Source of the DNA: Chitinophaga niastensis
GTDB taxonomy: Bacteria; Bacteroidota; Bacteroidia; Chitinophagales; Chitinophagaceae
Reading direction: 5' to 3'
Assembly: GCF_003014755.1 (NCBI RefSeq)
Contig: NZ_PYAW01000011.1
Location: 1-64,000 of the forward strand
Length of the DNA stretch: 64,000 nt
The notes under the pieces are model-generated. The model saw only the letters and a list, made by a program, of their open reading frames with translations. It did no database searches and was not told the DNA's origin. The position numbers and the translations under genes were made by a program. This document shows positions 53,924 through 61,654 of this stretch, piece by piece. How positions within the stretch are numbered: the first letter of the stretch is position 1; the number at the start of each line of letters is the position of its first letter.

Positions 53924-56035
53924 TTATGCCTGTACCGGCTCACTGCTCTTCTGACGGTAGGCCTGTGCCTGATTATAGAATGATTCTGCCTGCTGAAAAT
54001 ACTGACGGGCAAAACTTTCCGTAGGCTCGTTACCGTTAATCTGTAATACCAGGGTTCTGAAATCGCTACCAAAGCTGAATTTGCCGGTTTCAACAAAGTG
54101 TTTATCAAAATCATTGATAATACCTGTTTGTGTATTACAACTTACACCTTCACCCAGCAGCAAGGCTTTAGCTCCCTGTACAAAGGAAGAGTAGGCATGA
54201 TAGATACCGTCGGAATAAGCATTGTTAACAATAGCAGCTCCACCTAATTCCAGTTTTTCTTCCGCTTCCAGCAGCAGGGTAGCTACCAGGTCAATTACAA
54301 CACCAGCACATTCGCCCACACCTATGGCAGTAGCATACTGTTCAGCCTGACCCCAATCCACAAATTCTTCTGCTTTCAGCGTAGTGAGATCTGCCAATGG
54401 TTTCAGCAGTTCATAGAAATATTTTTCTCCCTGGCGATCGTAGTAATTATTGAATAATTCATCAGGCAAACCGTTGATTTCATAATCATGCAGGAGGCTG
54501 CGCAATACATCCGGTCCGCGGCGACTAGGCACTTTTATTACCTTATCAGCTACACGGCCTTCGCCATTACCAACGATACCACCACCCAGTAATACCTGCA
54601 ATGCTGGTAATACTTTACCGGCACTCTTCATAGAAGAGCCATGGAAGCCTATACTGGCAATACCGTGCTGGCCGCAGGAATTCATACATCCGCTGATCTT
54701 TATTTTAATGTCTTTATTATACACAAGATCCGGGAACTCATCCACTATCACTGATTCCAATACTTTGGAAATACCGGTGCTGCTGGAAATACCCAGGTTA
54801 CAGGTATCTGTACCAGGGCACGCAGTGATATCTGCAATACTATCAAAACCGGGATCTGCAAAACCTGCTTCTTCCAGTACGCTGAATACGTATGGCAGAT
54901 GCGCAGGCTGAATAAATTTCAGTAACAATCCCTGGTTAGCCGTTACCCTTACATCATCTGCTATTACCGGGCGCAGTGCTTCAATGAGCTGGCGGCTGAT
55001 AGCAGAACCGATATTACCGAGAGATACTTTTACATATGCTGCCACGTAACCGGCTTGTTTTTGTTCAAATGTATTAGTAGCCTTCCAGGCTTCGTATTTT
55101 TTAGGATCTTTTATGCTGTAAGCCGGTAAAACAGCAGGCGGAGGTGGAGTAGTTTCCGGCCAGGCAGCTGCATCCACCTTCACCTGTTTCACTTTCACAG
55201 CCTGGTATTCTTCTGCTATCAAACGTTGAAATTCATCCATTCCTATTTTCTGAATGAGAAATTTCATGCGGGCTTTGTTCCTGCTGGTTCTTTCCCCATA
55301 GCGATCAAATACACGCAGTACATTTTCGATATAAGGAATCAGCAGATCTTCTTCCAGGAATTCGAAAACTGTTTTGGCCAGTAAAGGCTGTGCGCCCAAA
55401 CCGCCGCCTACCAGTACTTTGAAACCGCGTACAGTTTTACCATCTACCACTTTCACTTTAGGGATCATGCCGAAATCGTGCATAAATGCCCATGCAGTGT
55501 CTTTATCGCTGGAGGAAAAAGCAATCTTAATTTTACGGCCCATATCCTGACTTACCGGGTTACGGAGGAAGTAACGGAAAGTGGCATCAGCATAAGGTGT
55601 TACATCAAACGGTTCTTCCGGATCAATGCCGGCACGGTCTGAGGCTGTTACATTACGTACGGTGTTACCGCAGGCTTCGCGGATGGTGATACCATCCTGT
55701 TCCAGTTTGGACCAGAGCTCAGGCGTTTTGTCCAGGCTCACATAGTGAATCTGCACATCCTGGCGGGTAGTCAGGTGCAGGTTGCTGGTAGCATATTCAT
55801 CAGATATATCAGTAATTCGTTTCCATTGTTGCAGGGTCATTTTACCATAAGGTAATTTGATACGTACCATTTGTACCCCTGGCTGACGCTGTCCATACAC
55901 TCCTCTGGCCAAACGGAGGCTACGGAATTTTTCGTCCGGAATAACTCCTTCGCGAAACAGGCGGATCTTCTTCTCCAGGTCTATGATATCTTGTTCAACA
56001 ATTGGATTTTCAAGTTCTGTTCTGAAGCTTTGCAT
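53924..56035 (-). CDS. Siroheme sulfite/nitrite reductase with an extra C-terminal domain
   Basis: Six-electron reduction of sulfite to sulfide (or nitrite to ammonia). 703 residues. The NIR/SIR core has HLTTRQDVQIH near 97, the second repeat near 330, and the 4Fe-4S/siroheme motifs CPGTDTC and CMNSCGQHG (about 408-460). Residues from about 540 to 703 are an additional helical domain, HEPN-like in feel (HAYSSFVQGAKALLLG... QQAESFYNQAQAYRQ), not present in CysI or NirA. The cofactor genes and the Cys-coding attenuator upstream favour sulfite as substrate. Confidence 0.88.
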   Translation of the reverse strand: MQSFRTELENPIVEQDIIDLEKKIRLFREGVIPDEKFRSLRLARGVYGQRQPGVQMVRIKLPYGKMTLQQWKRITDISDEYATSNLHLTTRQDVQIHYVSLDKTPELWSKLEQDGITIREACGNTVRNVTASDRAGIDPEEPFDVTPYADATFRYFLRNPVSQDMGRKIKIAFSSSDKDTAWAFMHDFGMIPKVKVVDGKTVRGFKVLVGGGLGAQPLLAKTVFEFLEEDLLIPYIENVLRVFDRYGERTSRNKARMKFLIQKIGMDEFQRLIAEEYQAVKVKQVKVDAAAWPETTPPPPAVLPAYSIKDPKKYEAWKATNTFEQKQAGYVAAYVKVSLGNIGSAISRQLIEALRPVIADDVRVTANQGLLLKFIQPAHLPYVFSVLEEAGFADPGFDSIADITACPGTDTCNLGISSSTGISKVLESVIVDEFPDLVYNKDIKIKISGCMNSCGQHGIASIGFHGSSMKSAGKVLPALQVLLGGGIVGNGEGRVADKVIKVPSRRGPDVLRSLLHDYEINGLPDELFNNYYDRQGEKYFYELLKPLADLTTLKAEEFVDWGQAEQYATAIGVGECAGVVIDLVATLLLEAEEKLELGGAAIVNNAYSDGIYHAYSSFVQGAKALLLGEGVSCNTQTGIINDFDKHFVETGKFSFGSDFRTLVLQINGNEPTESFARQYFQQAESFYNQAQAYRQKSSEPVQA

Positions 56036-56112
56036 AAAAAGTATTTTCAGGTGGTGGTAAAAAGCGATCTGTTATTTTGGTTGAGGGATGATGTTTTTTT
56101 CACAAAAATCAA

Positions 56113-56139
56113 AAGCCCCCGGAATATCTGCGGAGGCTT
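56113..56139 (-). terminator. Attenuator terminator in the sulfite reductase leader
   Basis: On the - strand a 9-bp stem (56139-56131 with 56121-56113, one G-T wobble) around a 9-base loop is followed by TTGATTTTTG. It lies between the leader ORF and the reductase ATG (78 bases further), so it can only act as an attenuator. Its 5' arm is complementary to a segment in the leader ORF. Confidence 0.8.
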
Positions 56140-56182
56140 CGTATAACTATGATTAGCGTAAAATAATCATTGGTATTCTTAC

Positions 56183-56260
56183 TTACACGTGCCTCGCAGG
56201 TGTTGTATTACAACAACTACTACCGTTACTACTGCCACAATTTCTCTTCCTATTACCCAT
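56183..56260 (-). CDS. Cys-rich leader peptide of the sulfite reductase operon
   Basis: 25 codons, ATG at 56260 and TAA at 56183-56185. It encodes three Cys: codon 8, and a tandem pair at codons 16-17 (TGT TGT), preceded by Ser/Gly/Asn-rich NCGSSNGSSCC. Bases 62-70 of the ORF (plus-strand 56191-56199), CTGCGAGGC, pair with the 5' arm of the terminator downstream (56128-56137, GCCTCCGCAG) with one bulged C. A ribosome waiting at codons 16-17 would leave this segment free; one at the stop codon would cover it. This is the textbook layout of an amino-acid attenuator, here reading cysteine. Confidence 0.8.
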   Translation of the reverse strand: MGNRKRNCGSSNGSSCCNTTPARHV

Positions 56261-56287
56261 ATTCCCTATAATTTTAGTAGAGTAATA

Positions 56288-56319
56288 CAAAGATAGAAAT
56301 GCAGCCCGTCTTTCCAAAA
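56288..56319 (-). promoter_or_regulatory. Consensus promoter of the leader-sulfite reductase-siroheme unit
   Basis: On the - strand TTTTG (56315-56319), exactly 19 bases, TATCTTTG (56288-56295): a full match. It places the start site about 20-25 bases before the leader ORF. The gap 56261-56570 otherwise holds two overlapping ORFs of about 60 codons that I do not accept. Confidence 0.8.
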
Positions 56320-56553
56320 CTTTTTTTGATGGAAGCCGGGAGACCTAAAAATGGCATAAATGAAGGTGGTTGGTTATCCGCAGGGAAATATCTCCGTGAA
56401 GGCCGGGCTGCTAAGGGATTAGCTGTGTTATCCCTTGTTAATAACCGCAGAGAGGCGATAACCAAATTTTATCCGGTATAACTTATTGTTATGGGAAGAG
56501 GGCATACTTGCTCATTTATTATCCTCCCTGGCTACCCTCCGCTGATATCTTCC

Positions 56554-56561
56554 TATCTTTG
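56554..56561 (+). promoter_or_regulatory. -7 box TATCTTTG of the HAD phosphatase gene
   Basis: An exact match ending 9 bases before the ATG at 56571, the same spacing as at mtaB. The message would start at or within a few bases of the ATG. Confidence 0.6.
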
Positions 56562-56570
56562 CCGCGCAAA

Positions 56571-57239
56571 ATGGATTTTATGATTGATACGGTAATATTT
56601 GATATGGATGGCCTGCTGATAGACTCTGAACCATTATGGGGCATTGCTTTGCGGGAGGTATTTTCAACAGTGGGCGTAAACTTATCCCGGGAACTGTCCC
56701 ATCTTACCACCGGGTTACGTACCAAAGAAGTGGTGAGCTACTGGCATAACTACTATAAATGGGAAGGCAAAAGCCCTGAACAGGTAACCACCGAAATTAT
56801 TGACAACGTAATCGCAAAAATTATTGCCGAAGGCAATCCCATGGAAGGTTTGGAGTATATTCTATCGTATTTTAAATCCAAAGGGTTTAAAATGGGACTG
56901 GCCTCTTCTTCTCCCCTTCGCCTGATAGATGCTGTACTGGCACATCTGAACATCAAAGATGTTTTCCAGGCAGTATACTCTGCTGAGTTTGAAGACTATG
57001 GCAAACCACATCCTGCCGTATACCTGGCCTGCGCCAGGGCACTGAACAGTGATCCGCTGGAATGTATTGCCTTTGAAGATTCCGTTACCGGTATGACCGC
57101 CGCCAAAGCAGCGCGCATGACCACGGTAGTAGTACCGGAACCACATAATCGCAAGGATATCCGCTATTCCCTGGCTAATATGCAGCTGGATTCCCTGCTG
57201 GAATTCAATGACAGCAAACTTGCCTTGCTCACGAAATAG
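56571..57239 (+). CDS. HAD-superfamily sugar phosphatase (HxpB/YniC-like)
   Basis: 222 residues from the ATG at 56571; an ATG 9 bases later is also possible, and the ORF open to 56508 lies across the promoter. Motif I is FDMDGLLIDSEPLW, motif II SSSP, and motif III/IV PHPAVYL and AFEDSVTG. The cap domain is of the small beta-phosphoglucomutase/hexitol-phosphatase type. Most likely dephosphorylates a hexose or hexitol phosphate in the cytoplasm. Confidence 0.88.
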   Translation: MDFMIDTVIFDMDGLLIDSEPLWGIALREVFSTVGVNLSRELSHLTTGLRTKEVVSYWHNYYKWEGKSPEQVTTEIIDNVIAKIIAEGNPMEGLEYILSYFKSKGFKMGLASSSPLRLIDAVLAHLNIKDVFQAVYSAEFEDYGKPHPAVYLACARALNSDPLECIAFEDSVTGMTAAKAARMTTVVVPEPHNRKDIRYSLANMQLDSLLEFNDSKLALLTK

Positions 57240-57248
57240 TTTTTTTGA

Positions 57249-57313
57249 GATGGTGTTTTGTTGATTGCTTTTTGTTGATCATCTTTATAAAAGATAAACA
57301 ACAAAACACCATC
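57249..57313. repeat. Inverted repeat between the HAD and cyclase genes
   Basis: GATGGTGTTTTGTTG (57249-57263) and its perfect 15-base complement (57299-57313) flank a loop that itself contains a smaller ATCTTT/AAAGAT stem. The arms contain repeated TTGTTGAT words. Probably another word-arm palindrome, with less regular period. Confidence 0.75.
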
Positions 57314-57326
57314 ACTCATTTACACT

Positions 57327-58091
57327 ATGAAAATCATTGACCTTTCCAAGACGATCGAATACAATAAACAGGATCCCTGGTTTATGCGTATAAAGATCAA
57401 ACACAAAACACATAAACAAAGTAAAAACCTGATCCGCTTTTTCCTGGGATTACCGGCAAAGCTCTTCCCTGCCGGGTTTGAAGGCTGGGCCGACGATAAG
57501 ATCCTCAGCATGGGTGTACACGCAGCTACCCATATAGATGCGCCCTGGCATTATGCGCCTACCGTAAATGGTGCACCCGCCAAAACAATAGATGAAATAC
57601 CATTGGAATGGTGCTACGGTAACGGTGTAGTGCTGAACATGACACACAAAGCTGATTTTGAGGAGATAACGGTAACGGACATACGTACTGATCTGGAAAA
57701 AAGTGGTGCAACCATTACTCCCGGCACCATTGTATTAATTTATACCGGCAGGGATAAATACATCGGCACACGCGATTACATCATGCGCGGCACCGGCATG
57801 AGTGCGGAAGCTACGCACTGGCTCATAGACCAGGGTGTAAAAGTAATGGGGATTGATCAATGGGGATTTGATCTGCCGTTAAAATACATGGCACAAACAG
57901 CAAAGAAAAACAATAAGGACAATTACTTCTGGCAGGCACACCTGGTGGGGCAGCAAAAAGAATACTGCCATATGGAGCAGCTGGTAAACCTGGGGGCATT
58001 GCCTGCATCCGGGTTTAAGGTGAGTGTATTTCCGCTGAAGATTAAAGGAGCAAGTGCGGCACCGGCAAGGGTGGTAGCTATATTTGAGTAA
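57327..58091 (+). CDS. Cyclase/kynurenine formamidase-family metal hydrolase
   Basis: 254 residues. The metal-binding signature HAATHIDAPWH (about 66-76) fits the HxGTHxDxPxH pattern of this family, with Ala in place of Gly. A later GIDQWGFD and the catalytic-type HLVGQQKEYCHMEQLVNL segment follow. Family members hydrolyse amides such as N-formylkynurenine; there is no tryptophan gene nearby, so the substrate is open. Confidence 0.8.
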   Translation: MKIIDLSKTIEYNKQDPWFMRIKIKHKTHKQSKNLIRFFLGLPAKLFPAGFEGWADDKILSMGVHAATHIDAPWHYAPTVNGAPAKTIDEIPLEWCYGNGVVLNMTHKADFEEITVTDIRTDLEKSGATITPGTIVLIYTGRDKYIGTRDYIMRGTGMSAEATHWLIDQGVKVMGIDQWGFDLPLKYMAQTAKKNNKDNYFWQAHLVGQQKEYCHMEQLVNLGALPASGFKVSVFPLKIKGASAAPARVVAIFE

Positions 58092-58108
58092 GTTTTTGTC
58101 TTTCTCCC

Positions 58109-58409
58109 GATTAGGCTGATTATACTGATTACCCTGATTTTCTTTTTTTGATTTAAAAAGATTAGCGAAGAGCATAGCGGGCATTTGTCTGAACCAGGAT
58201 TTTTAAGATTGAATGGATTACCTTGATGGATGCCGAAGATCTGAGCGTAGATATTCGCGTATATCTTCCAAATAAAATAATATAACACCCATCAGGGTAA
58301 TCCATTCAATCTTAAAAATCCTGGTTCAGACAAATGCCCGCTATGCTCTTCGCTAATCTTTTTAAATCAAAAAAAGAAAATCAGGGTAATCAGTATAATC
58401 AGCCTAATC
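58109..58409. repeat. Very long nested palindrome, 114-base inverted repeat reading as perfect
   Basis: Arms 58109-58222 and 58296-58409 are each 114 bases and read as exact reverse complements; pairing continues inward with one mismatch. From outside in, each arm holds a period-9 array (GATTnnnCT), an A/T-rich stretch, the AGCGAAGA core, then a second period-9 array (GATTTTTAA, GATTGAATG, GATTACCTT), and in the centre a second GAAGAT-type core. It looks like one element nested in another and fills the gap between convergent cyclase and rpsA. Confidence 0.95.
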
Positions 58410-58425
58410 CTGGGCAAGACAAAAA

Positions 58426-58459
58426 AAATCCCGTTCTGATGTTACTCAGAACGGGATTT
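58426..58459 (-). terminator. Terminator of rpsA
   Basis: A perfect 14-bp stem (58426-58439 with 58446-58459) with a 6-base loop and T-rich flank on the - strand, 21 bases past the rpsA stop. Separate from the long palindrome next to it. Confidence 0.85.
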
Positions 58460-58480
58460 ATTATTTAATGAAACCGGATC

Positions 58481-60385
58481 TTATTGCGCGCTTTTTTCTT
58501 CGCCGCCTTCTGATTGTTTCAGTTTTTCTCTCAGTTCAGCTAAAGCACCCAGGTCACCTAAAGTAGCTTTTTCTACTTTACCCTGAATGTTTTTCACTGC
58601 TTTACGAGTTTTGTCATCTTCAGCTCTCTTCTCTTTAACAACAGCCTGTTTTTCTTCAGCCTGTGCTTTTTCCCAAACTCTGGTGTGAGAAACCAGGATA
58701 CGTTTTTCGCTACGATCGAATTCGATGATCATGAATTCTTTCACATCTTCAACGTTGATTGGTTTTTCGTCTTCTGTTCTCAGGTGACGGGCAGGAGCGT
58801 AAGCTTCCAGACCGTACTGCAGTTGAACAGTAGCACCTTTATCATCTTTCTTCACTACAGTTCCTTCATGAACGGAGTTAATCGGGAAGATAGTTTCGAA
58901 AGTGTTCCATGGATCTTCTTCGATCTGTTTGTGACCGAGGCTCAGTTTGCGGTTGTCCTTGTCAATACCCAGGATAACTACATCTATTTCGTTACCTACT
59001 TTAGTGTACTCGCTAGGGTGATTGAAACGTTTGATCCAGCTCAGGTCAGAGATGTGGATCATACCACCGATGCCAGTTTCCAGTTCAACGAAAACGCCAT
59101 AAGGAGTGATGTTCTTCACGATACCTTTGTGACGGCTTTCAACCGGGAATTTAGTTTCGATAGTAGACCATGGATCTTCTGTCAGTTGCTTGATAGACAG
59201 GCTCATTTTGCGCTCGTCTTTGCTCAGGGTAACTACCACTGCTTCGTATTCTTCTCCTAATTTGAAGAATTCTTTAGCGTTGATAGGTGTAGAAGCCCAG
59301 GAGATTTCAGAAACGTGAACCAGACCTTCAACACCTGGCATGATTTCCAGGAATGCACCGTAATCCTCGATGTTTACAACTTTACCTTTTACTTTAGCAC
59401 CTTCGGTGATAGTAGCTGGTAAAGTATCCCAAGGATGCGGAGTCAGTTGTTTGTAGCCCAGGCTTATGCGACGTTTTTCGTCATCAAAGTCAAGCACAAC
59501 AACGTTGATTTTCTGATCCATCTGCAGTACTTCGCTCGGATGGGAGATACGGCCCCAGCTGATATCGGTGATATACAGTAAGCCGTCCAGACCACCCAGG
59601 TCGATGAACGCACCGAAATCGGTGATATTCTTGATAGTACCTTCCAGCACCTGGCCTTTCTCCAGTTTGCTGATGATATCCACTCTTTGTTGTTCGATAT
59701 CGCTTTCGATCAGTGCTTTGTGAGAAACAACGGCGTTGCGGATGGTTTCGTTTACTTTCACCACCTTGAACTCCATAGTTTTGCCTACAAACTGGTCGTA
59801 GTCGGTAACCGGTTTCACGTCGATCTGTGAACCTGGCAGGAATGTTTCCATACCGTACACATCTACGATCAAGCCGCCTTTGGTTTTGCTGGTAACAGTA
59901 CCAGTAACCACTTCGCCTGTTTTGTAAACTTCCACGATTTTTTCCCATGCACGTTTCTGGCGAGCCTGTTTACGGCTCAGGTGCAGGTTACCATCGCGGT
60001 CTTCTTTTTCCACTACCAGCACTTCCACTTCATCACCGATCTTCAGACCTGGTAAATCACGGAATTCGTTCAGAGAAATCAAACCATCAGATTTGAAACC
60101 GATGTTGATAACTACGTCTGTGTTGGTTAAACCTACAACAGTACCTGTAAGCAGACTGTTTTCGTCAAATACTTTGAAGGTGCTGTCGTACGTTACATCG
60201 TACTTTGCTTTTTCTTCTTTGCTGTAAGAAGATACATTACGTTTGTCAACGCTCCAGTCAAAATCATCATGGGCGGTTTCAACGATTGCAACAGGTGCTT
60301 TTGGTGTCGCTGTTTCTACCGTAGCAGTTGCTTGCGGAGCCTGTTGTTCAGCGTTTTGTTCGTGAGAAATGTTGTTTTCACTCAT
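58481..60385 (-). CDS. rpsA: 30S ribosomal protein S1
   Basis: 634 residues with six S1 RNA-binding domains (roughly 70-140, 155-222, 240-308, 325-394, 411-481, 498-568), each with the GxVxxitdfGxFVdl-type signature. An acidic, Gln/Ala-rich N-terminal extension (about 1-50) and a charged C-terminal coiled-coil tail flank them. S1 in this phylum works with ribosomes that rely little on Shine-Dalgarno pairing. The upstream leader contains a CCGG-loop-CCGG hairpin close to the start that may serve autoregulation. Confidence 0.96.
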   Translation of the reverse strand: MSENNISHEQNAEQQAPQATATVETATPKAPVAIVETAHDDFDWSVDKRNVSSYSKEEKAKYDVTYDSTFKVFDENSLLTGTVVGLTNTDVVINIGFKSDGLISLNEFRDLPGLKIGDEVEVLVVEKEDRDGNLHLSRKQARQKRAWEKIVEVYKTGEVVTGTVTSKTKGGLIVDVYGMETFLPGSQIDVKPVTDYDQFVGKTMEFKVVKVNETIRNAVVSHKALIESDIEQQRVDIISKLEKGQVLEGTIKNITDFGAFIDLGGLDGLLYITDISWGRISHPSEVLQMDQKINVVVLDFDDEKRRISLGYKQLTPHPWDTLPATITEGAKVKGKVVNIEDYGAFLEIMPGVEGLVHVSEISWASTPINAKEFFKLGEEYEAVVVTLSKDERKMSLSIKQLTEDPWSTIETKFPVESRHKGIVKNITPYGVFVELETGIGGMIHISDLSWIKRFNHPSEYTKVGNEIDVVILGIDKDNRKLSLGHKQIEEDPWNTFETIFPINSVHEGTVVKKDDKGATVQLQYGLEAYAPARHLRTEDEKPINVEDVKEFMIIEFDRSEKRILVSHTRVWEKAQAEEKQAVVKEKRAEDDKTRKAVKNIQGKVEKATLGDLGALAELREKLKQSEGGEEKSAQ

Positions 60386-60734
60386 AAAAAATATTGTATT
60401 AAGCCGGAATACCCGGACTCCCTGTTTTATGGGACGGCAAAAATACGATAATTTTAGGGTTTATCCACATTTTTATTGAAGAAAATACGTATCTACTGTG
60501 GTATTGAGCGCAGGTTTCAGATATTTTTTAAATGTATTATTAAAATTTATATTACGATAAAAAATCAATCTGCGTTTACACACATTTTTTTTAGTAAAAA
60601 GACAACCAGAATCCGGAATAATTGTTGATTAACAAAGGAAAGACAGCTGTCGTTTATTTGCAGCAAACGGGCTTATATTTCCTGTATTCAAAATGTTAAT
60701 TACTATCATAAAATCCCGGATTTTATTTTAATTT
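60386..60734. other. Divergent intergenic region between rpsA and the rhomboid gene
   Basis: 349 bases without a gene. On the - strand a TATTTTTG -7 box lies at 60438-60445, about 53 bases before rpsA, followed by a short hairpin (CCGG, GTATT loop, CCGG) in the leader. On the + strand only a weak TTAATTTG precedes the rhomboid ATG. The rest is A/T-rich with no repeat arm. Confidence 0.5.
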
Positions 60735-61619
60735 GTGTATATGAACGGGACCTCTTTTCAATCGGATATTCGCTATTGGCTCAGGCAAGGTAATACAGTG
60801 AACTATTTGCTTTTCTGGAACATTATAGTTTTTCTGGGAATAAATATCTTACGCCTAACTGCTTTTTTAACCAAGCAACCCGCTCCTTTAGAATGGACAT
60901 ACAATCAGCTGGCGATGCATACGCCACTGGCATCTTTTATCATGAAGCCATGGGGGCTTATTACCTACATGTTTACACATGAGGAAATTTTCCACTTGCT
61001 GTTTAATATGATTAATCTCTACTGGTTTGGGAACCTGTTCCGCGATTTTCTCGGTAACAAACGGGTATTACCCTTATACCTGCTGGGAGGTATTGCCGGC
61101 GGCCTTTTATATTTGTTGAGCGCCGTAATTTTTACAGGCTATGTAGGCGGTACCATGATAGGTGCTTCCGCCTCTATCATGTGTATACTGGTAGCTGCCG
61201 CTACACTCATGCCTAATTATGAAATAGGCCTGATGTTCCTTGGAAACGTAAGATTAAAATGGCTGGCCCTTGCGCTGGTAGTATTAGGACTGATATCTAT
61301 CCCCAATGGTAATATAGGCGGGTTAATTTCCCATGTAGGCGGCGCCCTGCTTGGCTTTTTCTATATCCGCATCCTGCAGGCAGGTACTGATCTCTGCAAA
61401 CCACTGATATGGTTATTCGATGCCAACACCCGCAGGGAACAACGTGCCGCTGCCCAAAAATTCAAACCAAAAAAATCACCGCTTAAAGTGGTGAAAAAAA
61501 TAGATGATAACAGCCAATCAAGGCTGGATCAACTACTCGACAAGATAAATGAGAAGGGTTATCAAAGCCTCAGCTCCGAAGAAAAAGCCTGGTTAGACAA
61601 AGTGAGCAAAGAAAACTGA
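60735..61619 (+). CDS. Rhomboid-family intramembrane serine protease with C-terminal DUF6576-like tail
   Basis: 294 residues; a second ATG 6 bases in is equally possible. The TM core (about 20-220) has HLLFNMINLYWFG (the HxxxN motif of the active core), the nucleophile loop IGASASIM (GASA rather than the usual GxSG) and SHVGGALLGF with the catalytic His. The cytosolic C terminus (about 255-294) is the SRLDQLLDKINEKGYQSLS segment typical of Bacteroidota rhomboids. Substrates unknown. Confidence 0.9.
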   Translation: MYMNGTSFQSDIRYWLRQGNTVNYLLFWNIIVFLGINILRLTAFLTKQPAPLEWTYNQLAMHTPLASFIMKPWGLITYMFTHEEIFHLLFNMINLYWFGNLFRDFLGNKRVLPLYLLGGIAGGLLYLLSAVIFTGYVGGTMIGASASIMCILVAAATLMPNYEIGLMFLGNVRLKWLALALVVLGLISIPNGNIGGLISHVGGALLGFFYIRILQAGTDLCKPLIWLFDANTRREQRAAAQKFKPKKSPLKVVKKIDDNSQSRLDQLLDKINEKGYQSLSSEEKAWLDKVSKEN

Positions 61620-61620
61620 T

Positions 61621-61628
61621 TAACTTTG
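61621..61628 (+). promoter_or_regulatory. -7 box TAACTTTG of ispH
   Basis: An exact TAnnTTTG match 1 base after the rhomboid stop and 26 bases before the ispH ATG, so ispH can be transcribed independently. Confidence 0.55.
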
Positions 61629-61654
61629 CCTTTCAATTTTTCCGTTTTTAACTC

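Noticed and set aside
56274..56481. Overlapping 60- and 63-codon ORFs on both strands between the leader promoter and the HAD gene
   Set aside because: They cross the consensus promoter region, have no plausible start context and no recognised motif. A riboswitch was considered but no known consensus box was found.
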